Shown here one piece after another: positions 49,045 through 60,630 of a stretch of DNA of 64,000 bases. Under the pieces are notes generated by a model. It had not been told where the DNA came from. It was given only the letters and a program-made list of their open reading frames with translations, and did no database searches. The DNA is taken from positions 62,001 through 126,000 of the forward strand of contig KN817619.1 of the NCBI GenBank assembly GCA_000827495.1, read 5' to 3'. The translations under genes and the position numbers were made by a program. The DNA comes from Hypholoma sublateritium FD-334 SS-4. Its lineage: Eukaryota; Basidiomycota; Agaricomycetes; Agaricales; Strophariaceae. Positions within the stretch are counted from its first letter, which is position 1, and each line of letters opens with the position of its first letter.

Positions 49045-51452
49045 CTACCATGATATACACTCGGAAATCTTACCCAATACACGTCGCGTGAGACTTGGAA
49101 CGACCACGATATCCCGAATATTCGCGTGGACGAAGGCATTCAGTTCTTCGGATCCGGAACACTTCTCGAGAAGACGCAGAAGGATCTTCGTGCCGGCCCG
49201 GTATACTCGTGAAGGGTAGTGCTCTTCGCAGAGTAGAACATACCTGCCACGCTGGTGGAAGTTGGCCCGTAGCCTCCTTGCTAGGTTGGGGGTGGCGTTT
49301 CCCCGTTGAACATGAAACAGGAATGGCACCCCGGAGGGCGCGGCGACCAGCGGCCTTTTCGGAAAATGGCGCCACGAACGCGTGTGCTCGCAGGGCTGCT
49401 GGTGCTGTCGGCATAGGTATACAAGGATACGAAGGGCCGTCTGGTTATAGTCGTGCTGGCTGAAGCTAACCGGGATAAGAGCGTTTGGTTTGAAGAAACA
49501 ATCCCTCATGACGTAGGGAAAAGTCATGATACTGTCCATCAGCGCCAAGCTATGTTGATCGATTTCGAGCAGATCTTCGTTTATTTGCAGAAGTTGAATA
49601 AGGAGGTATGGATACTGCCTTGCAATCGAGGTAGNCGGATGCATCATGTTATACGAAATCATGCAGGCGGTTAGAGCGGGGTCAGATAAGTATTTTACGA
49701 GNTCTTTCTTGAGTACCGGTCCTAAGCGGGCGCGATAAGTTGTTGAAAGAGGTTCGTAGTCAGTATCAGTATTGGGACTAGTCGGTGTCTGCAGCGAATT
49801 GANACATCAGTACATCACTGCCGATACCGCAAGTATACTCACCAGAATGTNAATTTTATTGAGATATTGAAATACCATCTGAGTGCGGATAACCCCAAAC
49901 TTTGCGAACGCTGTCCAGATATGATCAAGAGGGAGCTCCTCCAGTTTCCGGTAAACNTCTGCGGTGACAGANACTAGACCCAGGAGCTCGCCGAGTACCA
50001 CAAATTCGAATAATGTCGCTTCGGTCAAATCACCGCCTTCCGTCACACTCAGATGTTCTATACAACGGTGAATGAAATCTACTTGATAGGCGGCGACATC
50101 GATGTGAAATTTCCCGCTGCGTGATTTATCGAGGAGAAAATCGGGGAACGAAGCATGCGTGAAGCTCATGCCGAGGTTGTTTTCGCGAAATCGCCAGCCC
50201 CCGCTGAGTGTGATAATCGACGATAAGGGCGCAACAGCCAACTCGACGTCGCCCTCTTCGAGCTCGAGAACGCCTGTTATCTCCATGGTCCCTGTTGTCT
50301 CAAGGGAAATTAACGCTGCAAGGACACCCATGACATCCTCAAGCCTCGGCGCCGACGAGATGATATGCATGTAAAGCGCATCGAGCTCCGCGAATGGCAG
50401 ATCGTGGCGGGGAGGACGCAGGCCCATCACTATGTCTAATCGTCGGGTGGGGATATCAAATATCATCGAAATGTATTTGATGACGACGGAGGCGTAGATG
50501 AATTGACCGGAGGACTTCTCAACCAGTTTGTCGATGATAGACTGGGCAGGCCACGAGGATGGGATGTTCGCCTTTCGTGGATGGCTATCTTTGATTTTTT
50601 GAAAGGAATCTGTGAGGAAAAGGCTAATGTCGAGATCGGGGAGGAATGAATCGTCCAGCACTAAGGAAGACCACAGGCCCACGAGAGGAGAAGAGTTGAA
50701 TGTCAGTCGGATATCTTCCTCCGGACGGCTGGAAATCAGGAAAATGAGCGGGAAATTCAGTTCACGCAACGCTTTNGCGATAGAAAGCAGGACAATTCGA
50801 CGTTGATCTTGACCGTGACATTCGTCCAGGCCATCGATGAGTACAAGNCGCGGGGCCGTTTGCTTGTCTTTGAAGAACCCTGCGAGGGCAAGGTTTCGTA
50901 GCGGATTGACAATGAGTTGTTGGATCTGGGTATCGAGGGATTTCTTGAAAATCATGGGATCGCGCGAAATAGTGTTGTCTAGAGCCGATACAACTTGTGG
51001 AATTTGGGTTGCAATTTGATATGCGATGGTCGCGACGAGGGATCCCGGATGGTTTCGAGTACTGTCTGATCTGAAAAAGAAGAAGCTCGCCAANAGAATG
51101 TCCAACGCAGCGCATTTCTCTGCGATTGACTGTAAGATCGCGGACTTGCCCGCACCTGCGGGGCCGTAAAGCCACAGTATGAGCGCTTCACGATCGTCGG
51201 AGCCAAAGATCCATTCCATTATACACTCGAGGACCGCAAGGCGAGTATTAGGGTGGCATTTTGGGGGATCGAAGCGGGCACTAGAGTCGTGCAAAGCATT
51301 GGGCGCTGAAGCACCCATGAGTCTGTCTAAGCGTCAAAGTTAGTTAGGCGGGATATGAGCACAATGTGGACACACCTACCAAGTGCATTCTGCGACGACC
51401 CGAACTGAGTGAACGTCCCGCCGGTGATTACAACACTGCTGTGAGAGAGCAT
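49045..51452 (-). CDS. NACHT NTPase (STAND/NLR-like), right copy
   Basis: Three exons on the minus strand (51380-51452, 49843-51326, 49045-49788) with intron lengths identical to the left copy (53 and 54 bases). The same Gly/Thr-rich N-terminal exon, Walker A (GPAGAGKS) and Walker B (LVLIDGLDEC) are present. Nine Ns occur at 49635, 49702, 49803, 49851, 49957, 49972, 50776, 50848 and 51094, exactly mirroring the left copy. The proteins are nearly identical to about residue 625; one visible change is EDVVG to EDVMG. Several substitutions cluster after that, including the C-terminus ECISW here against ECISRSEG on the left. No frame break is seen, so both copies appear functional. A metacaspase lies downstream on the same strand and an F-box gene is divergent upstream. 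Confidence 0.9.
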
Positions 51453-53308
51453 CTAGTTCCAAAATCTTGTATGAGCCACTGAACCGCGCGACAATTGGAA
51501 ATCGTTACTTGTTCTGCGCTTTAAGTCAAAGCAGGATGCAACTTCGTACTATGCCGAAGTGTTGCCTGTTGTTACGCTCTTTTTATCGGGCACCATCGAT
51601 CACCCGCTGTGTGATAGTGCAGGGCATACATAGCCTCGCGGCGCTGTACACCGCCACACACGTCTGGTGCCGCCATTTAAACTTCATTTTTAGAAGCTGT
51701 GTGTTTGAATAGAATTTTGGCGAAATACGCACTTGTAAAGCCCTTCTACGAAGCGACTCAAAAGCTGCTGAAAGATCAGGGGGGTTAATGTCGGTTGTTC
51801 TGAGGTAAATGATATCGACCTTCCTAATCCCGTACCGATCTGCCTAAACCTCATTTAAGATGAATGCGCCAGACGTGAGAATGAACAGAGCCCAGGGAGA
51901 GCGATAAAAGTTCGTGACGACAGTCGAGTGAAATCGTGCCTTGCGCGTAAGGCTGCTGCGGCATCTCGTGACTAATCTTGCCAAACACATCCAAGCAAGG
52001 ACACGTACTCTGCTTGTCTTGCACCACCATGGACTCGTTCAGTGACAGAAGTTGAATGCAGCAACCGGCCCTTCTCCATTCCAGCTACGACATTTACCTT
52101 AACACCTCGTGTGCTAGATTCTGGGGAACTCTTACATATATTGGGCTCGGAGCATAGGCAAACTTTAGGCAAGCCTTCATTTCGATCCTTATTTTTTGTC
52201 GGACGCTAAACTAATGTGACCATTTTCCTGCCCTCAGTTTTTGAATAAACGTCAATATTGTTGATTTTTCGTCGTTGCTCGTTGAGAATACAGTAATAAA
52301 TAACATCAGACCCATGTCACGGTGTTCCGCCAGATCTTCCGTTCCAAAGAGTCGTGTACGCGCTCACATTTTCGCCCCACCTGTCCTGGTACTTGGTGTC
52401 GTGTCTTTCATAGGCTTCAATGTCGGGGATATAACTATTCTAGTTCACAATAGGAAGGACTTCGATGGTTCTTCTGTCCGATATCTGGCGCTCATATTTA
52501 GGCCTGCAGTGCGCTTGTGCGCAGTCTGCAGTGGTCGCAGTCTTCGTGTCTAGGTTTTCCGCGAAGTTCTTCCGATCATCCCTTCAAGCTCGACATTAGA
52601 CCAAGGACACATCTCATTTGCGTATCTACGACTCTGATATGACAGGCGCTTCTAATTGGATGGACACCCGATATTTCCCCCGTTAGGGTTCCTCGACTGC
52701 GCTCGCGCCATAAATCACTGAGCTATCTCAATTCATTCTTGTTCAAAATGCGACTGGGTGTTCGTACGAAGTGGCCATTCACCTTGAGGTTGAATGAGTG
52801 TACCGATGCTCACATCTCTATACTTAATATTTAGATCGCGCTGGCTTGCGCCCCGTGCGCGCAAAACCGTCAGTCACCTCGGCTTTGTGTTATGGCTTTG
52901 TGTTATGAACTATCCCTATCATTCTATTCCCGTGGCCTCCAAGGTGCCGTCCATTTAATTCCGTTTTAACCTTCGCTGACGTGGCGTCATGTATTTGTTT
53001 CAGACAGGCGCTATTTTCCTGAAGGGGGCTAACACCCGATTATATTCGGTATATAATCCTAGTACTGCAACGCCGAATCGATATCCACCGTTCTCGTCCT
53101 ACCATATCCACCTGCAGATCCGCTACCATCCATCCTTCCTCTTGGATCCACAAATCATCATGGCAAGTCGTCACTAACTGCATGGGCAAAATGCTTATGG
53201 CTGTAGAGAGAGCATTCCGTCCCAGCGCCCCCGCGATTTGCGTCGCTCATACAAAACCCATCTCCCGAGGAAAGGCTGTTTCTTCTTGATGCGCTATCTG
53301 CTCCCGAG
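51453..53308. other. Intergenic between divergent NACHT and F-box genes, right arm
   Basis: About 1.8 kb, diverged counterpart of 4277-5975. It includes 53249-53251, where the left F-box start codon ATG reads ATA. No other gene was supported. Confidence 0.5.
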
Positions 53309-54661
53309 ATGGCTTTGAAGGCAATGAGGATGGAGATCTCTCAGCTCACTACGCGGCTCAAGACCCTGGTCGATGAAGAAAGGCAGCTAACGGAGAAACT
53401 GGGCCCGTACCGGGCCGTTCTATCCCCTTTTCGGGCCTTGCCAGACGACATCCTTCGAGAAATATTCCTTGCGTGTATTCCAACTGACACCAACCCCCTT
53501 GTGGACCCCCGACACGCGCCGATCCTCCTCACTCACATTTCACGGCACACAAGGCACATTGCCCTTACCACTGCTCGACTCTGGGTGGCGATACATGTCT
53601 CGATCGAGCACTCTGAAAATCGGATAGGACGACAGATAGAGGTAGTCGCAGAGTGGATCCGCCGTTCTGGTATATGTGAGCTATCGATTTCCATCCACGA
53701 AGACTTTGGTTCTTCCATTTTGCCTCCTCACAATACCGACGAACTGTTGAAGATACTCACCGCATCATCCGCTCGATGGAAGAAGATTTCCTACATTGGC
53801 TCGTTCTCCTCTCTTCAACGTGTCTTCCCTCCTGTTCACGAATCTTCCCAATACCCGCGGCTGGAGTCGTGTAGCATCAAGGTTACGAGTAAGGCTGGTC
53901 GCAAGCGCGATCCCCAAGCTGTATTCAATAGCAGCGCACTCGTCACCGCGCCGCACCTCAGCGACCTAAGCCTCCTGACGTCAAGCTCGGCGGGAAACTA
54001 CAGCGCATACAACGTGCACTGGGACCGGCTCACGCACCTCTCCCTCGGAAGCAGCACCAGCGCGGTCAAGCTAGGCTGCGCCGGTGCTATCCTACGCTTT
54101 GCCACCCAGCTCCGTAGCTGCACTCTACACGTCAAGTACTACGAACCGTTACCGCCCATCTCCCTCCCGTATCTCACATCCATCTCCCTGGCGATCGCAC
54201 CCGACGAATGGTGGCTCAACACCCTGCAAGCGCGCGCTCTATTTGCGGAGATGTACCTGCCTTCCCTGCTGTGCATCACGTACGACGCCGCGAAAGGGAT
54301 CATGCCATTGTTCGGCCTTCTGCACGGTGCGGAGGGTCGCATCCACCACCTCAGCCTCGCGAATCTCCGCGGACCGCTCGAGCTCATGGAGTGCCTACAG
54401 TGCTGCCCACGCTTGATCTCACTCGACGTACGCGCCCTCTGCTCAGCGTTGGCGCCTCCCGAGAACACGACTCTGCAGATCGATAACACGACGCTGCAGG
54501 GATGGTTCGAGTACTTCCAACCCGGTCTTCTCCCTTCGGCCGACAGTCCCACCGAATGCCAGCCGCCACCTCCAAGACGACTCTGTCCCCGACTTGAGAA
54601 CTTGTTCATCAGCCACGGAGATAAACCAATCAGCGTGTTCGAAATTGCTCCCTTTCAGTAA
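53309..54661 (+). CDS. F-box protein, right copy (start codon altered)
   Basis: 450 residues from the first available Met (MALKAMRMEISQLTTRL). The homologous upstream 20 residues are still open in frame, but the left copy's ATG is ATA here (53249-53251), and nine bases (three codons) are missing just after it. The coiled coil, F-box (FRALPDDILREIFLACIP) and most of the leucine-rich part match the left copy closely. The C-terminus ends early (FEIAPFQ then stop) where the left copy continues for about 20 more residues. With an internal Met start the F-box is intact, so the protein may still assemble into an SCF complex. Confidence 0.75.
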   Translation: MALKAMRMEISQLTTRLKTLVDEERQLTEKLGPYRAVLSPFRALPDDILREIFLACIPTDTNPLVDPRHAPILLTHISRHTRHIALTTARLWVAIHVSIEHSENRIGRQIEVVAEWIRRSGICELSISIHEDFGSSILPPHNTDELLKILTASSARWKKISYIGSFSSLQRVFPPVHESSQYPRLESCSIKVTSKAGRKRDPQAVFNSSALVTAPHLSDLSLLTSSSAGNYSAYNVHWDRLTHLSLGSSTSAVKLGCAGAILRFATQLRSCTLHVKYYEPLPPISLPYLTSISLAIAPDEWWLNTLQARALFAEMYLPSLLCITYDAAKGIMPLFGLLHGAEGRIHHLSLANLRGPLELMECLQCCPRLISLDVRALCSALAPPENTTLQIDNTTLQGWFEYFQPGLLPSADSPTECQPPPPRRLCPRLENLFISHGDKPISVFEIAPFQ

Positions 54662-55647
54662 TCCATTCTTGAGAAGTGCTGTCCAATGGCACGAAACAGA
54701 ATGATAATTAATGGACGTCTGAAACGGCGAAGATGCAGCCACGCTGAGCTTCTATGACTTTGCGGATTATCAGGGCCGCATTTCTGATTGCTGTTGTTTT
54801 ATTTGACACTCGGTGTTGTACACGATGGATATTTTATCGTGTTGTATATTCAGCGCTGAATTATCCCATGACTTGGACACTGCAGGTACTGATTTCCGAA
54901 CCGGTTTAGGCTCATCTACAAAATCTAATAATCATATGCAGCAACAACTTTGCAGCAAACACAGATATCTCGGACACAACTATAGATCCTAGATGCATTC
55001 CGGGCATTCTTCATCGAATAAGGTAGATCACAGTCTACTCTCTCATTCCCCTCCCATTGCTTTTCGATACTTCTGGCTCTCTATGTCCTATTTCACTGGC
55101 TGGAAGAATGGCGGCAGCGTTCAAATACACTCGTTTCTCTACCTGTTCACTGAACTCGTTCCGGAGTTTCAAACACCAGGGCGATTTCGAGATGTTGGAA
55201 ACGTTTCCGCTTGATGTTCTAGCCAGTGTTCCCTACCAGTATCAATGCAACGAACGTGTGCACTACGTGCGTCAGCAACACTCCAATGTACGTCCCAGGA
55301 CTATTGATGATGTTGAGTCTTAACAGCTCGCGAATGGTTGAACATGTAGTATACGGACCGTTCATCACACCATCTATAGGTTTCGTTGCGAGCCCAAATC
55401 GCGCCCATTGCGTTGATTTAATCCCTCGAGTACCTGCTGTGCGACTGCGACAGAGCTATAACAGAGCTAAATGTCTTCATTTTAAATTTTAGGATCTCAT
55501 CGCGAGCCTGCTCAGTGGTACCCCACTAGGCGCCCACTAATGACCTACCAAAAAAGACAAGTTCTTTGGTTCGCGTGTGCGTCTCTTCAATCTTGAGTCT
55601 GCAGGCCGTCCTCTGGAGCACCTATGTGCACAGTCAGACCAAAAAGC
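54662..55647. other. 3' flank of F-box gene and outer edge of right arm
   Basis: No gene. Sequence to about 55290 matches the complement of the stretch from about 2225 on the left; similarity stops there, before the tRNA-Tyr gene. Confidence 0.5.
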
Positions 55648-55750
55648 TCCTTCGAGCCGGGGTCGAACCAGCGACCTCGGGATGTGCGGTGAAGCTTGAA
55701 GATTCATTGCCATTACAGTCCCGCGCTCTGCCAGATTGAGCTATCGAAGG
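55648..55750 (-). tRNA. tRNA-Tyr(GTA) with intron
   Basis: Reading the minus strand: acceptor CCTTCGA pairs with TCGAAGG, followed by discriminator A. The D arm is GCTC..GAGC, the anticodon stem CGGGA/TCCCG, with anticodon GTA in the loop CTGTAA. A 29-base intron follows position 37. The T arm is GCTGG-TTCGACC-CCGGC. Mature length is 74. Eukaryotic tRNA-Tyr genes normally carry an intron at this place. Confidence 0.93.
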
Positions 55751-55980
55751 CGTACATTAAGCGTCGCCCCGGCTGCATACGGCATGAAGGCATGAGGTGG
55801 GTGGCCTAGAGTCTAGACTGCGAGTCTACTTATGCGTGGCGGGTGAGTGTCATTATTAGGCATCTCGTTCTATCCGATGAGACACAGACATCTGCCAAAG
55901 TACGTCTGATCTGATGCCTACAAATTCCGCACAACCTCGTCTATCTTCGTCCAATATTGAACATTGAGCTCACGGCATTT

Positions 55981-56756
55981 GATACTATCACGCGCAACGG
56001 AATGCAAAAGTGATCTAGTAATGCAAAACGCACTCTACAGAACGCAATTCTTGGTCGTTTTTCGAGATTATTTTAGTTTCCGGTGAGCCTGGACGTGGCG
56101 CATAATCCCTTAAAATTTCATGAGGCCAGTCTCCCTAGTTGTTTTACAACTGCTTCGTCTATTCCTAAAAATACACTTTTCAGATCAATATTCTTGCTGC
56201 TTTGGTGTTTCCGCTATGTTAAAGCATGAAATTGCTCTAAGATTTTTACCAGACCATTAACTACATAATACATATTGACCCATAAATTTTTAACTCCTCT
56301 TACAAGTGTGATTGATAAACAGGAAGGTAGATAAGATGATGATATGCATATTGTCACAGATTTGTCACACCCCAGGCAGTGAGACTAGCGTCACGATCTA
56401 TGTCACGCAACCGTTTTCCACTTGCATTCATATAGCTGGGAGTCTATAAGTCGAGGTACGAGCAAANATNCAGTATTTATACATGCTGGAAATTTTTNAA
56501 AAATTTCTGTGNGTGGAAAGAGGCGGAAATTACAAAACAGTAGGNAATGTTAATATAAANGTGTATTTTTAGGGATAGACAAAGCAGTTGTAGAGCGACT
56601 AGGGCAATTGGCTGCATGAAATTTGGAGGTATTATGCGCCACGTTTAGGCGCACCGGAAACTGAAATAATCTCGAAAAACGACCAGGAATTGCGTTCTGT
56701 AGAGCGCATTTTGCATTACTAGATCACTTTTGCATTCCGTTGCGCGTGATAGTATC
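55981..56756. mobile_element. Foldback/MITE-like element with long terminal inverted repeats
   Basis: The ends are GATACTATCACGCGCAACGG (55981 on) and its complement (ending 56756). The inverted match runs for about 150 bases with roughly ten mismatches and continues more weakly to about 220 bases. The centre is AT-rich, holds no frame, and carries six Ns (about 56467, 56470, 56498, 56513, 56545, 56560), all on the right-hand side. No transposase is present, so it would be non-autonomous. I could not identify a clear target-site duplication. It lies between two tRNA genes. Confidence 0.8.
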
Positions 56757-56901
56757 CTTTTGGAAGGAAGCGGCCGCGCATTGGGGGCCGCGGCATGCCG
56801 CAAGTGATGCGTGTTCCCTCACCCTGTTTAATGTTATAAAAGTTACAAGTAACAAAACAATCCGTCCCACAGTCAAAAATCCTAGGAAAATATAGAAACA
56901 C

Positions 56902-56994
56902 TGACAACGGCGAGGTTCGAACTCGCGCCCTTTCGGACTGGATGGCAAATAATATACCTAATTCCAGCGCCTTAGACCACTCGGCCACGTTGCC
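56902..56994 (-). tRNA. tRNA-Leu(TAG) with intron
   Basis: Minus strand: acceptor GGCAACG pairs with CGTTGTC (one G-T), discriminator A. The D arm is TGGCCGAGTGGTCTAAGGC, typical of tRNA-Leu. The anticodon stem is CTGGA/TCCAG with TAG as anticodon in the loop ATTAGG, and a 13-base intron follows. A long variable arm (TCCGAAAGGG) and T arm GAGTTCGAACCTC are present. Confidence 0.92.
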
Positions 56995-58085
56995 ATGAAC
57001 GCTGTGCTCCGTCGCTATCTCCTTCACTCACGGATGGTTGCACGGTGCAGCTAATTCCTTTCGATATTCACGATTTCTACTCGCTCGAATATTACACCTC
57101 TACGCGTTCATCGCGCAATATGCAAAGGAACATAACATTAGCGCCGGCATACCACTACCATCGCGGGGTACACAAATACATCCGCTGGCGAAGTTGATCC
57201 GTCTCCGCGCCACCGGAGCTATTGTACTCCGAGCGAGGCATTATCGCCCCTCGTAACCGAGCAGATCGCTTTAGTTGCAAAGCCGCTACAAAGAAATCCC
57301 CACCGACATCGTCCGACCGGCTGAGCATCAGCCCACTGGCACTGCACTAACATTTTTGCGTATGTAATGAGAAAAATAAATCCTCACCGATATCGTCCGG
57401 CTGATATCCCATTACCAGCACACCCACATGCCGAGTCAGTGCGCTGGACTGACTCAGGCGTACTTGGGAAATTTTCACTTGCCACCGCATTTACGCCACA
57501 AGGTGACCGAAGTTTCCTTCGGTGCGCTCGATAGTCATTGATGTGCAGCTGTGTAAGTCACTCTCAATTTCAAGGACCGTATCCTTAAGTCAAATTTATT
57601 TAATACATAATACACAATTTCCTCGACTATAACTACAACTTCTGAAGCACGTCTTCAAGTGACGTGCTACGACGCATCAACTAACTATTTAACTTTGATT
57701 CGATCCAAACTGTGGGATCGGCGCGACCAGAACACGCTGGTGCGGAGCTATCTACTAGAATCCCGGGAAGTCCCTGCGTTGTGGATAAATATATCGCGCC
57801 ACTATGATGAGTGCGCAGTGGGATCAGATAGGGAAGGGGTGGGTGGAGGACGGCGCGGTGATACTAAAAAGGCGTCAACTAAGACTGTCTCTGGGGCGCG
57901 TGGGGCCCGATAAATATACCGCCGGGCGCGGCGTCGGCTTGTGCGGCGCGGCGCGTCAGTGTCCTTGGGTGTCGTGTGGTACCGTCCGTCGAGAGGATTT
58001 GGTATTGGTGAATGGTGGTGGTACCGTCCATCGAGGGGTTTGTGGGGTAAAGAAGCGCGCAGCCGAACTGCGCGCGCACGGCGCT
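56995..58085. other. Intergenic, about 1.1 kb
   Basis: No gene. A short direct repeat (caccgacatcgtccgaccggctga near 57302 and caccgatatcgtccggctgat near 57388) is the only structure noticed. Confidence 0.45.
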
Positions 58086-58832
58086 TCACCTGGCAGGCGA
58101 AATCGGCGCCGTGCGCAGCACCCACACGTCGCGCTCCGTCTTGCTCGGGACGAGCCCCGCCCAGCGCGTGCAGAAGCGCATGAACTCGCGCACGTCCGTC
58201 GCCGTGATGTCGCCGGACGACGGCCCGCCCGCCGCGAGCATCCCATACGCATGCGGCGCGCGGTGCGGCGCAGGCACGCGCGCCTGCGCCGCACGCAGCT
58301 CGGCAGCGCCGCGGCGCGCACCGTCGTACACCGCGCGGAGCACGTCCCACACGGTGATAAACCCCCGCACGGGGAGCACGACGACGGGGCTGGGGAACGG
58401 CGCTATGAATATGGTGATAGACGGCACGTTTGGCGCCTCGGGTACGGCGGGTAGCGACTTCCAGTGGTACTCGTCGCGCGCGGCGAGCCCGAATGAGCAC
58501 GCGGCTGAGATGGGGTTCGTGCAAATGGTCCATAAGATGCTCGCCGCGCCGTGCGGCGTGAGCAACGGGTGAAGCGATACTGGCTGTGGCGTGAGCGGCG
58601 GAAGTGGGATGTGTGCGTATGGCGAGCGCGAATAGATGAGCGGCGGCGGCTGGTCCGCGGTCCACTGCGGCCCGTTGACGCCGTAGGCTGTCGTCTGCGC
58701 CATTGGCCCCGCACCGCGGTATGAGTCAGAGTGCGTCTGGGCACGAGGCGGGGACGGGTGTGCGCTGCGCTTGGAGCGCCTGCGGGCGTCGTGCGTGTCC
58801 TCGTCGTACGCAGCGTATGTAATTCCGGGCAT
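58086..58832 (-). CDS. DUF6699-like protein
   Basis: A single open frame, 248 residues, ending at a TGA just inside a GC-rich stretch. The N-terminal third is polar and low-complexity with a basic patch (RRRSKRS). The remainder follows the Agaricomycete DUF6699 pattern as I recall it: a Pro-rich VSLHPLLTPHGAAS, then a strand-rich segment (PSITIFIAPFPSPVVVLPV), FITVWDVLRAVYDGAR, and a final WAGL...VWVLRT. Function is unknown. Codon use is extremely GC-rich, like the zinc-finger gene at 20-22 kb. Spliced variants are possible, but no intron is required. Confidence 0.7.
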   Translation of the reverse strand: MPGITYAAYDEDTHDARRRSKRSAHPSPPRAQTHSDSYRGAGPMAQTTAYGVNGPQWTADQPPPLIYSRSPYAHIPLPPLTPQPVSLHPLLTPHGAASILWTICTNPISAACSFGLAARDEYHWKSLPAVPEAPNVPSITIFIAPFPSPVVVLPVRGFITVWDVLRAVYDGARRGAAELRAAQARVPAPHRAPHAYGMLAAGGPSSGDITATDVREFMRFCTRWAGLVPSKTERDVWVLRTAPISPAR

Positions 58833-59369
58833 GGTTTGGCGACGGCGGGCTGTATGTGATGGGATTAAGTATCAGGCGCCGTAAGTAGCTGTTGTAAGAA
58901 GTAGAAGCGTTCGGCCGACGAACCGGTGATTGGTGTAAGAATGTATCACAATGGTTATCGCGCTATGGGCGCTGTGCCGCGGCTCTGCGCGATTGTTAGA
59001 ACAGGTAGATGATGGTTTGGCAGTGATCGGTGCAGATGGGGGATGTGGTGGTGGTCGAGATGGTATGGGTTTTATCACTTTCTGGGCATTCCCAAAGAGA
59101 GAAATAACACGGCCACACACACTGCGTCGTGTCACCCGCTCGGAACCGCGCAGCTCCTGGGAATTTCCTGCGCGTCAGCTCGGCTACGGTCATCCACCGC
59201 GTCCGAGCGCTAGCCAACTTGTCCTTGTCGTCGTGCCAAAATAGAAGCCTTCGTAGGTATCCAAGCCATTCAAATGCACATTCAATCTTTCAATGCACTG
59301 CGTGCACTCAGCGCCGGATCGTGGCCCAATCAGATGCTTTGGAACTCCTTGATGATCTGTGTACGGAAA
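58833..59369. other. Upstream region of the DUF6699-like gene
   Basis: About 0.5 kb with no supported gene, presumably the promoter. Short frames on both strands here have no family features. Confidence 0.4.
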
Positions 59370-60190
59370 GCAGGAGATCTGGGATTCTATTTTGAAACCG
59401 TCTCTGAGGGTTTCAAAGTTTCTTACTTTGAACCTGGGTTTCTGTAGGGTTTCAAAGCAAATAAGGGACGGCAGTCAGTCGGCAGAGCATCGGATTCAAT
59501 GTCCGCTCCAGGCGCGCGGTCGCGCGTTCTTGACGCACTCACAGCGCTCATCAAGCGCCCAGACATATTCTGCTTAGATATACACACCAGAGGAGCAAAA
59601 TCAATGTCAACAGCAATTTTCAGAGAATCAGACAAAGTACACGCTTGACCGCGACGCATGTATGCCAGGCCACAATGCTCCATAAACATGTGTTCACGAA
59701 AGTACCGCAAACTAGGGACACTAGACATGCGCTAACCTTGTCTGCGCTCATATTGGGTGAAATAAATGCAATTACTTGATTTAAGGCCCGCCGTACTTGT
59801 CAGGGGGTATAGATGTAAGTACGAGCCATACTTAACGCAGCGTGGACGCGCGCCTGAACACCACAATGGACAAAATCAACTGAGTAGTTGAAGATATACC
59901 CCATAGATAAATATGAATCTTATTGATTAAATACATGGAATAACTACTATACCATTTCCAGCCTTCTGCAAGGGATTTAGACCAAGAGTAGTATGTACGC
60001 AGGAAAGGCAGGGATAGGCAAGAGATCTATAGCCGAGCCGAAAGTACATACGGCAGTCTATTCGGATCAATTCGGCAGAGATTCACGCACAAGCACTCGA
60101 GGGATTCAAAAAATAGTTGTAGAAACCCTGGGTTTCAACGAGAAACAGGGTTTCAAAATAGAATAATCCGGAGATCTGCTCGCGTTTCTG
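59370..60190. repeat. Degenerate inverted-repeat element
   Basis: The block at about 59370-59455 (agatctgggattctattttgaaacc...) matches the complement of about 60110-60185 (agatctccggattattctattttgaaaccc), including a shared gggtttct/gttgaaaccc segment. About 0.65 kb of unrelated sequence lies between, without a transposase. Probably an old MITE-like insertion. Confidence 0.5.
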
Positions 60191-60630
60191 AGCAACAAGT
60201 TCGGTATGTGGCCACACAATTTTACTTAGCATCACGGACGAATGACTGCACCAGAACTTCGCGCCGCCTTATTGACCACCCCAGCCAGTCCCGCGCAATG
60301 GAACATATCAGTTATGCTCACGAATAGGCTGCTGCGCACGGAATTTCCATCCGCGCAGCCGTGTGCCTGCGTCGTCGCCGCTGGAGCGAGCAGCATCGCG
60401 CGAGACGCGTCCCAATTGGGATGAAGGCAATTCCGAGCTGCTCGGAACGGCCCGGGTGCAAGACAGGCTTGCGCTCCAAGCACGTCGCGGCACGAAGACT
60501 GCCAGAGCAGATCCGAGGGCACTTATCTTCCAGTGAAGGCACAGAAGGAAACGGAATGTTGTGCTGCAATTCCGGCTCATGAGAGCGACGGCTGGGTAGC
60601 GCCGCGTGGACCAAGGAAGAAATAGCGCAC

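Larger units (their letters stand above)
43311..55290. repeat. Right arm of giant inverted duplication
   Basis: Reverse-complement counterpart of 2225-13108, carrying metacaspase, NACHT and F-box in mirror order. Over the NACHT core, left plus right coordinates sum to 57428 at the start codon and at every N position, so that block contains no net insertion or deletion. The sum shifts by about 100 at the F-box start and by about 1060 at the metacaspase start, so indels lie in the spacers. Confidence 0.9.

Noticed and set aside
59463..59535. tRNA-like stretch (cagtcagtcggcagagcatcgg, stem CGGA/TCCG)
   Set aside because: The D-arm-like part is good, but acceptor pairing and a normal T arm are missing; at best a tRNA fossil or SINE head.
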